From NCBI GenBank assembly GCA_003427395.1, contig BFEA01001342.1:25861-45904 (forward strand): a DNA stretch of 20,044 nucleotides, written 5' to 3'. Below are positions 8,075 through 17,156 of the stretch, in pieces. Made by a program: the position numbers and the translations under genes. The stretch's first letter is position 1. Every line of letters begins with the position of its first letter. The notes under the pieces were generated by a model. It had not been told where the DNA came from and searched no databases. It worked only from the letters and a program-made list of their open reading frames with translations. The DNA is from Chara braunii (Eukaryota; Streptophyta; Charophyceae; Charales; Characeae).

Positions 8075-8414
8075 GACACTTGGGATTTGGACTCGACATT
8101 GGGAAGAGACATTGGGGGGACTGTTTGGGATTGATATCAGCGACATTTGGGTTGATGACATTCTCATCTCTTCCCCCTTCTCCTTTGTCTCTTCCCCCTC
8201 CTCATCTGTATATGAGTTCGGCCTGGCACCTTTTTCCTGGAGTGCAGTGCCAGGCCATTCACACCGTGTGATGATGATGATGTATGTCCCGTCTGCATTT
8301 CGACATTGATTGGGTCAGATCATTTGTATTATAGCCTCCCGCTGTGCTATCCTGTTCTATCTGTGAGAGATCGGTTCTTGGTTCTGGTCTGTACCATCTT
8401 GGTATGCGACAGTT

Positions 8415-8426
8415 TGGTATCGGAGC
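8415..8426 (+). promoter_or_regulatory. Primer-binding site of element B (initiator tRNA-Met type)
   Basis: TGGTATCGGAGC begins three bases after the inferred LTR end. Plant LTR elements primed by initiator tRNA-Met usually carry TGGTATCAGAGC; here one base differs, exactly as in element A. Confidence 0.7.
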
Positions 8427-9207
8427 AGACCTCTCGAAAGAGGATCTGCCCAATCAAGAAACCAACTTGATTGACCTATTGATTGATTGATTGATCAATG
8501 AACTAGGGATTCATCAAATTCGGCATTTTTTTTTCCTTCTGTTTTGCTAAAGTTGTCACCTTGATTAGCATTAATTAGCGCTAACCCAGGATCTGCACTA
8601 ATCACAATTAGCGCTAATCCATGGTTAGCATTCCCTAACCCTAATCAAGATTACCTTGCAAATTCTCTTTCTTTCGTTTTCTTCTTATAAGTACTAATTC
8701 TTAAGTTCAAACTTTCCTCACTTGTAAATCCGTGAATCTTGGATTTCCGAAGGTTTCGGCATTCCACCAAATCCGCGAATTCCGCGAATTTTGGAATCCC
8801 GAAAATTCCGGCACTCCGCCAATCCTGCGAAATCCTCGAAATCCACACATTCCGCAAATTTCGGAATTTTCGGAAATTTCAGAAATTCCGAAAGTTCCGC
8901 CCTTTCCGCGAATACCTCGGGAAACGGACTTAGGGTTAGCTGCTACGAATTATGTTATTTCCGATTTTGTTTCTTTACAAAGTCGTGATTTTACATTGAC
9001 TGATTTCGTAATTACTTCGGAAGCTAGGCTACCAGCCGGGCCAACCGGGTCCCGGGTGGGCAGCCCGTGCAAGGACCAGGGAAGGTCCCAGCCAAACAAA
9101 AAAATCCAAAAAATGATTTAAAAATCCGAAAACAAACTATGTTATGCAGAAAAATCAACTAAACAACTTTGCCTCAGGGTCACATCGAACTTCTGCACCA
9201 AATTTAG
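8427..9207 (+). other. Leader / 5' internal region of element B, no gene recognised
   Basis: This contains a CCTCT-CGAA-AGAGG hairpin (8430-8443), a GATT repeat (about 8480-8493), AGCGCTAA words near 8578 and 8608, a CCCTAACCCTAA segment near 8634 and the 9-bp minisatellite. No gag-like protein follows before element A interrupts at 9208. Whether element B continues beyond the right edge is unknown. Confidence 0.45.
8728..8922. repeat. Degenerate 9-bp minisatellite (TTCCGCGAA-like)
   Basis: Units such as TCCGCGAAT, TTTCGGAAT, TTTCGGAAA, TTTCAGAAA and TTCCGAAAG follow each other at 9-bp spacing with occasional slips. Because 9 is a multiple of three, all three plus frames and one minus frame stay open, giving repetitive RNPRNP- or FRKFRNF-like peptides. 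I do not regard these as genes. Confidence 0.75.
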
Positions 9208-9212
9208 AATAG
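9208..9212. repeat. Target-site duplication of element A, left copy
   Basis: AATAG immediately precedes the left LTR and matches AATAG at 19874-19878. The last LTR base is also A, so the duplication is 4 or 5 bp depending on where the LTR is ended. Confidence 0.8.
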
Positions 9213-9325
9213 TGTTACGATCCTGGTCATTTCCAAAGTGCAAATTCACAATGAAAGACAATGCCACCCAATTGCGAAAGAAATGAAAGCACTTGCAAAG
9301 AGATAGAGACCAGAGGAGAGAGAAA

Positions 9326-9378
9326 GAAGAAGAAGAAGAAGAACAAGAAGAAGAAGAAGAAGAAGAAGAAGAAGAAGA
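9326..9378. repeat. (AAG)n microsatellite in left LTR
   Basis: An AAG tract broken once by AAC; its right-LTR counterpart at 18566-18598 is shorter. Confidence 0.95.
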
Positions 9379-9530
9379 TATGCACCAACAAGACCAATGA
9401 CAATTCCCCCTTCTCTCTCCACCTTCCTCCTCCTCCTTCACTTCGCCAATATTATTCTTCTCCCAATAATAATGATAACAATGAATGGATGAACCAGAAT
9501 CAATATCCGAAGTTCCCTCTTACTGCTGAC

Positions 9531-9560
9531 TCAACAACAACAACAACAACAACAACAACA
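9531..9560. repeat. (CAA)n microsatellite in left LTR
   Basis: CAA trinucleotides; the counterpart at about 18751-18786 is longer. Confidence 0.9.
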
Positions 9561-9640
9561 AGTCCACCATAGCTATGGCTTCCTTCCTTCTGCCTCCTCT
9601 CTCATGCATAGGCTATGGCGGACTACTGAGCGCCCTGCCC

Positions 9641-9713
9641 TCCTGTCCAAAGGACAACCCAAAGCAGCTATGGCGCTGCACTCCTGTCCAAAGGACAACC
9701 CAAAGCAGCTATG
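9641..9713. repeat. 41-bp tandem repeat in the left LTR
   Basis: TCCTGTCCAAAGGACAACCC starts at 9641 and again at 9682. The same pair occurs in the right LTR (18867 and 18908), so it predates insertion. Confidence 0.85.
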
Positions 9714-10202
9714 ATGCTGCTGGCCGGTCCGCCATACCTGACTCTGCCTCGAGCTCCTTGGTGCGGAACTACCCCAACTGGGGCCTTCCAGATGCAGCGC
9801 CCAACAAGGGGATGAAGACGGTGTCCACCATAGCCAGGTAGGTGCCTCGCCACTCTCCTCTTTAGCCCCCTTCTTCCTCCTCCTCAAGCTGGGCTGCTCG
9901 CCATAGCCAGGCTGAGCGCCAGCTGCCCTTCACCTCCAAGCAGTGTTGTATCAGCCAGCGCTGTGCTCTAGCAGCATGCCGCCAATCGTTGCATACCGCA
10001 TATGAGGAGGAGCTACTTGCTCCTCCGAAAGATATAGCGGCCTACTGGCCTCCTGGGCGGTGACTTCCTAGGCCGAGCGGCCTCCCAGCAACCGGTAGCT
10101 CCTCCCTTTCGGAGGGAAACATCATTGCAGGCTCTGCCAACCTCCGGACAGGCCCTAGACCCGGGCTACTTGGACTGGTACCGGCCTACCTCTAACCTAC
10201 CG

Positions 10203-10736
10203 CTACTGGGCCTCCAAAAATGCCAACTTTTTGTCTTCTTCTGATCGGCCTCCAGTACCCGACACTTCTACCACTACTTCAGTGGTACCGGCCTACCTGC
10301 TACTTGAGTGTTTTCCCCTCTGCTCGCGGGCCTACCCCCGCTACTCAGAGTGTTTTCCCCCGCTGCAACCCTCACAGTCATGGCCACAAGTAAGTATCGG
10401 CCTTGCGGGGCCTTGCAACCAACAAGTACCCTTGCGGGTCACACACACACTCAACCGACAAGCACTACTGGGCCTCTAAAAATGCCAACTTTTTGTCTTC
10501 TTCTGCTCGGCCTCCAGTACCCGACACTTCTACCACTACTTCAGTGGTACCGGCCTACCTGCTACTTGAGTGTTTTTCCTCTCTGCTCTAAGTGTCGCGG
10601 GCCTACCCCCGCTACTCGAGTGTTTTCCCCCGCTGCAACCCTCACAGTCACGGCCACAGGTAAGTACCAGCCCTGCGGGGCCTTGCAACCAACAAGTACC
10701 CTTGCGGGTCACACACACACTCAACCGACAAGCACT
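10203..10736. repeat. Tandem duplication (~262/270 bp) unique to the left LTR
   Basis: CTACTGGGCCTC starts at 10203 and again at 10465, and the shared stretch ends with AGCACT at 10466 and 10736. The first unit differs from the second by roughly ten substitutions and a short indel. The second unit, continuing to 10885, matches the right LTR exactly. The right LTR has a single unit. Confidence 0.92.
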
Positions 10737-10888
10737 CAGACAGGCATGCAAACCAGCACGCACACACACACACACAGACATGGAAATCACAGCAGAATGC
10801 GGGAATTTCAGCAAGGCATTCATTCCAGCGGCAAATCCCAGAAATCAGCAGTGTTCTCAGTCTGTGTTTTTGGCGGGTCATTACACTA

Positions 10889-10898
10889 CCCCCCTCTC
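10889..10898 (-). promoter_or_regulatory. Polypurine tract of element A
   Basis: The minus strand reads TTGAGAGGGGGGTAG directly before the 3' LTR start (TGTAATG). This is the expected site and composition for the plus-strand DNA primer of an LTR retrotransposon. Confidence 0.85.
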
Positions 10899-11040
10899 AA
10901 GAGCGAGGTCCCTTCGAGCGAGTAACTCATTCAGAGTCGGCACAAAAAGCATCGTAGGCGTAGATCAAAAAGAGAGACTTGGTAATACCGTAAGGAGTGA
11001 GTCTTGCCGAAAACTTAACAGTTTGTCCATCAGTGATCTG

Positions 11041-11628
11041 TCATTCATAAGCGTTCACAACACGTGGAGCATTCTTTAGCAGCTCTTTCCGGTCAATCCA
11101 GAAAAACTCGTTCAACGGGTGATAGAGGAAGTGAACCTTATACTATCTGTTCCTCCCTCTGCCTTCATGGGATACAATTTTGTCTATCTCATGGCCGCCG
11201 TCGATAGGACGAGGTATCATAGGATCTCGGAAGGGAAAAGTTTCATCATCAATGTGTGGAAACAGTTTGGATGCGTGAAAGATCGGATATGTGCGCAGAT
11301 GAGGAGGCACGTCAATCACATATGAAGGACTAAATTCATCCCCAATCACCTTCAGAACCTGCCAAGGGCCATAATACAATGGAAGAAGCTTTCGTGATAC
11401 ACCCTCTTCATCAGAAAACTCAGACATTTTGACCCAGACATAATCCCCTACTTTGAAGTTCAGTTCTTTGCGCGACTTGTTAGCATGTTTGATCATGGCA
11501 TGCCGACGCTTGTTCATTGCTGCGATAGCAGCTTTGAGCAGGCGTGCGTACTTGGCATTGTGGCCAGGCATGTTGGGCGTCAGACCAGGGGACCGTTCGG
11601 GGAACAAATAGGAGAGAGGATTGCGCAA
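11041..11628 (-). pseudogene. Integrase C-terminus with chromodomain (element A)
   Basis: Residues after the TGA at 11632 read RNPLSYLFPERSPGL, then a basic helix and the GPY/F-type module (FKVGDYVWVK ... YYGPWQVLKV). A chromodomain-like segment starts at about 11190 (EIDKIVSHEGRGRNR). It is cut by an in-frame TAG at 11143-11145 and resumes in the same frame as YKVHFLYHPLNEFFW, then RKELLKNAPRVVNAYE, to a TGA at 11041. Chromodomains on Ty3/gypsy integrases direct insertion to marked chromatin. The usual VKWKGY block is replaced by VHFLYHP, so the methyl-lysine cage is atypical or degraded. Confidence 0.82.
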
Positions 11629-11631
11629 GTG

Positions 11632-12516
11632 TCAACCATATTGTAGCTGATTTGGTGTCACGCCAGTTGCAGAGTGAATGGAGTTGTTGTACAACCCCTT
11701 CACTTTGTATAACTCCTTGTCCCATGTGTTCTGATCTGAAACAATTAACGCGCGTAGTAGTTGAATGACAGTCTGGTTGATTTCCTCGGCCAATCCATTG
11801 GCTTCGGGGTGTCGACCAGAAGTCTTGTTGAGTTTAATGTCATAGATATGTGAAGTGAAGTCCTTCCAATCTGCACTAATGAACCCGGTGTCCCAATCAC
11901 TCACAAGAGTTTTCGGGGGTCCATACTGCAGAATGTACTGCTGGCTAAATTCTTCAATCACAAGCTCAGTTGGTGCATGAGGAGGTAGAGGAATCAAGTT
12001 TAGAAATTTGGAAAAGCGATTCACAATGACCATGACTTGTGAATGTCCTCCCTCACTCACCTTCCCCATGTCCGTGAAATCGATAGAGACCGACTCACCG
12101 GGCCCATCAGGAATTGGGAGGGGTTTCAGCAGGCCATACGGCTTATGCCTATGGACCTTGGTTCTTTGACAAACTTGACATTCAACAATAAATTTCTGAG
12201 TAGATCCTTTCATTCCCCGCCAATCAAACTGTTGCAGAAGACTTCCATAAGTCTTCTCAAAGCCGAAATGTCTACTCCGGCCATGTGCCAAGTCAAGAAA
12301 TGAGTCCGGAGAGGCGCATGCTTGGGTACACACAAACCATCAAACTTCCCATACCGGCAGAATACAAGACCATCGCACTCATGAAAATCAGGTTGACTGC
12401 TAGGGTCAACCTTGAGCTGGTCAAGGATGGGACTAAGGTCCGGATCCTTGGCGGTGTGTTCGACCAGATCCTCCTTCAGTTTCCTTCGGAGTACGAACTC
12501 ACAAGGCAAGTCAAAA
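11632..12516 (-). pseudogene. Integrase, zinc-binding and catalytic core (element A)
   Basis: This was the pol integrase, which inserts the element cDNA. The first part (LPCEFVLRRKLKEDLVEH ...) is in one frame; a frameshift near 12290 moves into the frame carrying the HHCC finger (AHGRSRHFG ... CQVCQRTK). The RNase H-fold core shows SIDFTD (first Asp), VSDWDTGF (second Asp, with Trp where Arg is usual) and HPEANGLAEEINQT (catalytic Glu). It stops at a TGA (11632-11634) just after NQLQYG; the following residues continue in the same frame. Two breaks mean no full integrase can be read. Confidence 0.9.
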
Positions 12517-12517
12517 A

Positions 12518-12988
12518 CTAAGGGTGACGCGACAAAGCATCAGCAACACGATTATAACAGCCTTTCTTATGTTTCAGTTCAAAATTGTACACATCAATGT
12601 CATGCAACCAGCGGGTCAGCGTTGAGGAGAGATCAGTTTGTGTCTTAATCCACTGCAAGGTCTGATGATCTGAGTAGACCTTGAAGTGACGACCCAAGAG
12701 GTAGTGCTTCCAATGTGTGAGCACCTCGCGCAAGGCGTAGAACTCACGCATGTATGTGGAGGTAGCTACCTTGTGGCTGGGCATGCGTTTGCTGTAATAT
12801 TCGAGTGGACGCAAGCCATCACCATCATCTTGTTGCAGCATTGCACCAATCCCAAACTGGCTCGCGTCCGTAGTAACCACAAACGTGAGGTTGGGATCCG
12901 CAATGCGGAGCACAAGATGACTCACCAATGCCTCTTTCAAGGCTTGGAACGCAGTCTCACATTTCTCACACCACGCATAGGCAACATT
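12518..12988 (-). pseudogene. Ribonuclease H domain (element A)
   Basis: Ty3-type RNase H, which degrades the RNA strand during reverse transcription. Counting from Met at 12940, all four acidic residues are visible: TTDAS (D25), REFYAL (E66), YSDHQTL (D91) and VADALSR (D134). The frame opens upstream of that Met with AYAWCEKCETAFQALKEA, the normal RT-RNase H connection, showing that it was cut from RT by a small indel near 12985. It ends at a TAG right after ALSRHP, where another one-base shift separates it from integrase. Confidence 0.92.
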
Positions 12989-13979
12989 TACTTGTTAGTC
13001 TCGAGAGTGGGTGAGCAATGACAGAAAATTTGGGCACAAACTTCCGATAATACGTGGCCAAACCCAGAAAAGAACGCAGTTCACGTACGTTTGCCGGTTG
13101 AGGCCACTTTCGTATGACGTCAACCTTGGTTGCCTCCGGCTCAAGGCCGTTTGCAGACAACCGGTGCCCAAGATAGATGACGCTGTCCCTTCCAAACTCA
13201 GATTTCTCTAAGTTGAGGTGCAGCTGCGCCTCCTTGAGGACCTGCAAAACCTCCTCAAGGTGCTTGACGTGCTCTTCCATGGACTTGCTGAAAATCAGCA
13301 TGTCATCGAGGTAAACAACAACAAACCTGTAAAGTTGATGGCGAAGAACCTTGTCCATGAGGCACTGAAATGTGGCTGGTGCATTCGTAAGACCGAAGGG
13401 CATAACGATGAATTCGTACATCCCATCGCGTGTTTTGAATGCAGTTTTGTGCTGGTCACTCGGATCAACTTCAACCTGGTGGTAGCCAGACTTGAGGTCG
13501 ATCTTGGAGAACACATTGCACCCACCTGCCGCATCTAGCAGATCATCTATGCGAGGCAAAGGATAAGCATTCTTTCTGGTGATCCGAATCAGGCCACGAT
13601 AGTCAATACACATTCGGAGTTTGCCTCCTTTCTTCGGTACAAATAAGACAGGTGCACCTAACTCAGACTCACTAGGCCTAATCCATCCACGATCGATCAT
13701 GTCATCAATTTGTCTCCTCAACTCCTCCAACTCGCCTTGTCCCATACGGTAGACGCAACCCTTTGGAGGAACACTCACTTCTATTATCTCGATCTTGTGT
13801 TTGACCGGACGCTCGGGAACTCCAGGAGGTTCGACCAGAACTTCAGGGAATCGATCCAATCGACGGCGAATGTTCGTTGGGACTTCCGGTGGAGGATCAA
13901 CCTCATCGGGAGAAAGAAAATCAGATCGAGAATTTACAGCAATTACAACTGGATTTCCAAAGTACTTGGATAAGAAGTA
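12966..13979 (-). pseudogene. Reverse transcriptase domain (element A)
   Basis: This is the best preserved part of pol. It contains LRMCIDYRGLIRITRKNAYP, SKIDLKSGYHQ (first catalytic Asp), VMPFGLTNAPATFQ and VVVYLDDMLIFS (YLDD, catalytic Asp pair), then SFLGLATYYRKFVPKF of the thumb/connection. Counting from codon 13859, the catalytic residues are D121, D185 and D186. The frame is open upstream to about 13979, including a linker rich in Asp, Pro and Ser. It ends in a frameshifted tail at 12966. The active-site motifs are intact, but it is separated from protease by a stop and frameshift. Confidence 0.95.
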
Positions 13980-14044
13980 AAGTGATTATTCACAACAGAA
14001 GTAGAGGGAATAAAAGTAGAGGTGGTAGAAGGAGATTTACCTTT

Positions 14045-14558
14045 CTAGGTAGAAAATGCAGCAAAAGTAGAAGGCACATGGAGAGGCTTTACAAGAGCTA
14101 CATGTACATGCTCACCTTCCTCGCGCCTGCGCATTAATTTGCAGAATTTGTTCGCACTCAAAAGAGTCACAGGGGACTCATGCGTCTCGTCCAATAGAAC
14201 GGTACGTTCGTTCCCCTTGGCATCACGCACCACGAACTGATTATCCGCCCACGTGGTCCTTAGGCAATGAGCCTTTAACCAGCCCAAACCAATGACCGCG
14301 TCGAACGGACACTTGTCCATGACATAAAAGTTCAGCTCATGTGTGACAGTGCGATCCTTGTCAAAAGTGACGCGCACACCTTTGACAGCATGTGTTGAGG
14401 TGACAACCTCTTGGTTGCCCACCTGGGTCTGACACGGGTTCGGCAACTCCACTTGCTTCATTCCCAGGCCCGCCTTACGAATCCCGTTAGGAGAAAAGAA
14501 ATTAGTCGTTGAGCCACTATCAATCAACACACGGATGTATCGGCGGTTAATGAGTAAC
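14045..14558 (-). pseudogene. Aspartic protease domain (element A), upstream part displaced by MITE
   Basis: Retropepsin-type protease that would cleave Gag-Pol. RRYIRVLIDSGSTTNFF contains the catalytic Asp-Ser-Gly, and FDAVIGLGWL is the hydrophobic-Gly flap-support motif. Codons just upstream of the catalytic motif run into the end of the nested MITE at 14559. The same frame resumes at 15189, so insertion split the domain's N-terminal edge. The frame ends at a TAG at 14045, followed by a frameshift before RT. Confidence 0.85.
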
Positions 14559-15188
14559 TTAAACCACCACTACCTTTCGCAGGCAAACACAAAGTCCATC
14601 TACTAGCCTACTCCTGAAAACACGGGGCTCGGGGCAGGGTTGGAGGCCGACTAAGAAAAAAGAAAAAAAAATAAGAAGAAAAAGAAAGAAAATGAAGAGT
14701 CCCCACTCCAGGGATGTCGGGAAAGGCCCTCACGAGGGTGGAAGTTATACCAGTGCTTGGACGAATGTACCTGGCCACCATGTCAGAAAAGGGATTGCAT
14801 GTCGTTTTTCTTTTTCTTTTTGTTTTGAAATCCTTGTAGTGCCCTGCCAGCCAGGCAGGGCGTGTTTCACGGGTGGCACGTAACTGTCTCACTGCTGTAG
14901 CATCATGTATCTGCCCTCAATCACAGGAAAAGGGATTCCTTCTTTTTTTTTTGTTGCTTCTCTGTTTTTTCCCATACATGCCCTCACTGAGGGCACAGTC
15001 ACACAAGTCCTTGGACGAATGTATCTGGCGGTTATCAAGGCGTTCGGGAAGTCTCTTTTTTTTCTTTTTCTTTTTCTTTTTTCCCCCCCTTCTTCTTTCT
15101 TCGATGAAACTGCCCCGGCTCGGCCAAACTCGGTGCGCAGTGAAAATCAGGGTCGACAAAAACGGGTTGGGAGGTAGTGGTGGTTTAA
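14559..15188. mobile_element. TTAA-flanked MITE-like element nested in element A (copy 3, 630 bp)
   Basis: Exact 17-bp inverted termini TTAAACCACCACTACCT (left, 14559) and its complement (right, ending 15188) include the TTAA target. The interior is non-coding, with T-rich tracts (about 14810, 14941, 15055), a repeated TTGGACGAATGTA(C/T)CTGGC (about 14756 and 15011), a repeated AAAAGGGATT and an 8-bp-stem palindrome at 14841-14861. Its right end resembles copy 1 (AAAAAC...GAGGTA(C/G)TGGTGGTTTAA). It must be younger than the copy of element A that it interrupts. Confidence 0.85.
14841..14861. repeat. Palindrome in the nested MITE
   Basis: GCCCTGCC and GGCAGGGC flank a 5-nt loop, giving an 8-bp perfect stem. 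Confidence 0.85.
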
Positions 15189-15200
15189 AGAAGGTTAGCT

Positions 15201-15923
15201 TCACACTCCCTTGAACACAGCGTTGCTACTTGAGCTCCAGCCAATGTTCAAGGTGTGAGTGGAAGTCAACTTCTTTAGTCTCTTCCCAAGGCTCAGTGTA
15301 AAGTACTTGGACTGCACCAGCCTTGGATTCAGCATCAGTTCGGGCTTCAAGAGCAAGCTGTTGATCAAATTCAGGCTCCTTGGAAGGGCCTGCAACTGAC
15401 TGATCAGCTTCCCTTGCTGTAGAGAGTGTTGATCTCCTCTACGCCCTTTGCCTGTTTCCTGCAGACAATAACAATCCTGCACAACATGCCCAGGCTTTTG
15501 ACAATGCAAGCACACATGCAGTTTGGATTTTCTTTCCCATTCCTTTTGACTGATGCGGAGGGCTTCCCAAGGCTTGGTAGAAGCGTCCTCTGGTTTCTCA
15601 GGGATCTTCGCATTCTTGGGGAGGTGTGCTATATATAGTTCCCCTACCCGAACCACAGTTAGGCCCCTTGCTTGAAGCAGTCTTTTTGAATGCATTAAAG
15701 TTTTCTTCTTCATTCACGTCAAACTCAATGGCTGATGTAGAACAGCCCATATCGGAGTCCAACTCTAGATCGTCATCTAGAGACAGATCATCTGCGTAGG
15801 ATTGATCTTCAACCTCCCGATGTTCATGCAGGGCAAGCTGGTTGCTGTTTGCATACCGCTTGCCTTTGTACGCCTGGCGAGGTCCTTGGCCTCTAGGTTG
15901 ACAAGATCCGTCATTAGCTCTCG
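15201..15923 (-). pseudogene. Gag C-terminal part with zinc knuckle (element A)
   Basis: After the gag TGA the same frame continues for about 20 residues, then a frameshift near 15870 leads to KGKRYANSNQLALHEH and a highly acidic stretch (DDLSLDDDLELDSD). A second shift near 15700 returns to the original frame. There CLHCQKPGHVVQDC (15471-15512) is a C-x2-C-x4-H-x4-C zinc knuckle that would bind genomic RNA. The frame ends with a TGA at 15201 that overlaps the start of the protease frame, so gag and pol lay in different frames. The two shifts compensate each other. Confidence 0.82.
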
Positions 15924-16958
15924 TCAAGTGGTATGGTCTTTGAGTCCTAGCAGGGAGAGGTATTCTTTAGGGGCCACTCCCATGACTACATCCATGCTAG
16001 ACACGTCGGTCATTCCCAGGTTTGGAGTGGTGAACAGACCAGTTAAGTGCTGTTCCAAAGCCTGCATGGAGGTCCTCCACGTTTGGCCTTTGAGGGCCTC
16101 AAGCTTCAGCCTTGCCTTGAGCGTAGCGTGCTTATCTTGGTACTGCGTGATGAGGAGGTCCTCAAGAGTGCGTACAGGAGTTACTTTCAGCCACTCAGTC
16201 AGGTCAATCCTCTCATAACCTGCTGTAACAGCTTGGAGTTTTATGAAACTCCGTACGACGGGCTCAGTATTTGTGCCCATGATCATGCTTCGGTCTTCCT
16301 GCGGTGTTCGCAGCACCTCGAAGTATGAGCGCATGGAGCTAATCCAAGAGGTAATGTCCCCTTTCCCATCGTACTTGGACGGCAGAGTGGCCGCCCGCTT
16401 GTCCACTACGGGACCGTTGTACTGTACGCCAGTAAGCACCGTGGCGTTTTGGGCTGATGTTCCTGCATTTGGGACTATGACCAGTGCAGAACTGCCGGCG
16501 CTGCCGCTTGAGGAGCTGGCACCGGTTCCTGCGCTCGTCACAGTTCCACTTGCTCTCGTCATGAGGACTGTGTTAGGTTGAGAGACTGGGACTGCAGCAG
16601 GTCGAGGGTTAGGAGGACGGGGGGCAGACAGTTGGGACTGTTTGAGGCTGACTATCTCAGCCTGCAGCTCTTGATTCCGCTGCTCCAGGGCTGTCACACG
16701 GGACTCAAGGTCTTCCAGGGTCCGCAGTCGAACCAAGGCTGCTACGGCAGCAACTATCTTCTCTCGGAACCGGTCATCATTCAATTCCGGAACCGCAAGG
16801 AGGGCCACCTGTTCAACAATACTTGTGGCTCTGGCTGCTGCCTCTGCCTCCCTTTCCCTTTGTACGGCATCGTCATAAAGTTTTTGAAAGAACGGTTTCT
16901 CGTTCTCGTCCGCTGCGTCCAGCATGACCTGCCATTGGGCAGATGAGATGTCTGCCAT
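15924..16958 (-). pseudogene. Gag, N-terminal and capsid-like part (element A)
   Basis: The structural protein of the retrotransposon particle. I place the start at ATG 16956-16958 (MADISSAQWQVML); the frame is open upstream to 17156, but that part is basic and low in complexity. Features: an Ala/Glu-rich helix (about residues 20-45), a coiled coil (TLEDLESRVTALEQRNQELQ), a Pro/Ser/Thr-rich linker, then a retrotransposon-gag capsid region (LPSKYDGKGDITSWISSMRS ... YERIDLTEWL ... LLITQYQDKHATLKARL). It ends at a TGA (15924-15926) after GLKDHTT, where the frame continues beyond; a Trp codon was probably lost. It is about 345 codons long. Confidence 0.85.
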
Positions 16959-17156
16959 GTTGGAAGGAGGGGTGTTAGTAAATCTCTCAAGAGCAGTCCG
17001 CTCTCTCCTCACGTGTGGACGAACACTCCTCTTGCCCTTCCTCACACTTTCAAAAAGAACACCTTTTCTCTCCCTTCTCTCTCTTTCCGCTTTCCACGCA
17101 CGCGTCTCGATACCGGACATAGATAGTTCAGATAAAAGAAACAAACGGTAAATCAC

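Larger units (their letters stand above)
7083..8411 (+). repeat. Putative 5' LTR of a plus-strand LTR retrotransposon (element B)
   Basis: The segment begins TGTGGCATAC and ends GTATGCGACA, an imperfect inverted terminal match of the TG...CA type. Three bases later comes a primer-binding site identical in its 12-nt core to that of element A. A TATA-like CTACATATAG lies at 7420-7430. The interior holds an 11-bp tandem repeat, two ACTTACCTG copies (7593-7601, 7604-7612) and two TG/AG compound microsatellites with an ambiguous base at 8025. No second LTR copy is in the window, so the start is inferred from terminus pairing only. Confidence 0.5.
9213..10885 (-). repeat. 3' LTR of element A (with internal tandem duplication)
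   Basis: On plus it begins TGTTACGATCC and ends GGGTCATTACA; in element sense it runs TGTAATGACC...GTAACA. At 1673 bp it is about 250 bp longer than its partner, mainly because of a tandem duplication at 10203-10736. It contains AAG and CAA microsatellites and a 41-bp repeat. A weak TATA-like CGCTATATC lies on the minus strand near 10031-10040. Protein-like frames across it are not genes. Confidence 0.95.

Noticed and set aside
7595-8167. Long minus-strand frame rich in SLSLSL and THTHTH
   Set aside because: A product of AG and TG microsatellites, which are open in several frames.
8860-8905. Heat-shock-element array (alternating TTC and GAA)
   Set aside because: Spacing between TTC and GAA blocks is 4-5 bp in a 9-bp period, not the regular 5-bp units of heat-shock elements.
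8732-9121. 129-codon plus frame rich in RNPRNP and FRKFR motifs
   Set aside because: Follows from the 9-bp minisatellite, which leaves all three plus frames open; no domain is recognised.
10308-10925. 205-codon plus frame and its twin at 19471-19878
   Set aside because: Lies in the LTRs on the strand opposite to the element's genes; the internal peptide repeat mirrors the tandem duplication.
12985-12995. Programmed frameshift between RT and RNase H
   Set aside because: Ty3/gypsy elements do not shift frame there; together with the many other breaks this is an ordinary indel beside an A run.
15924-15926. Reassigned TGA codon or programmed readthrough as the explanation for gag-pol continuity
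   Set aside because: TGG is used for Trp throughout, TAG stops and several frameshifts also break the element, and the RAD50 exon needs no reassignment. Decay is simpler.
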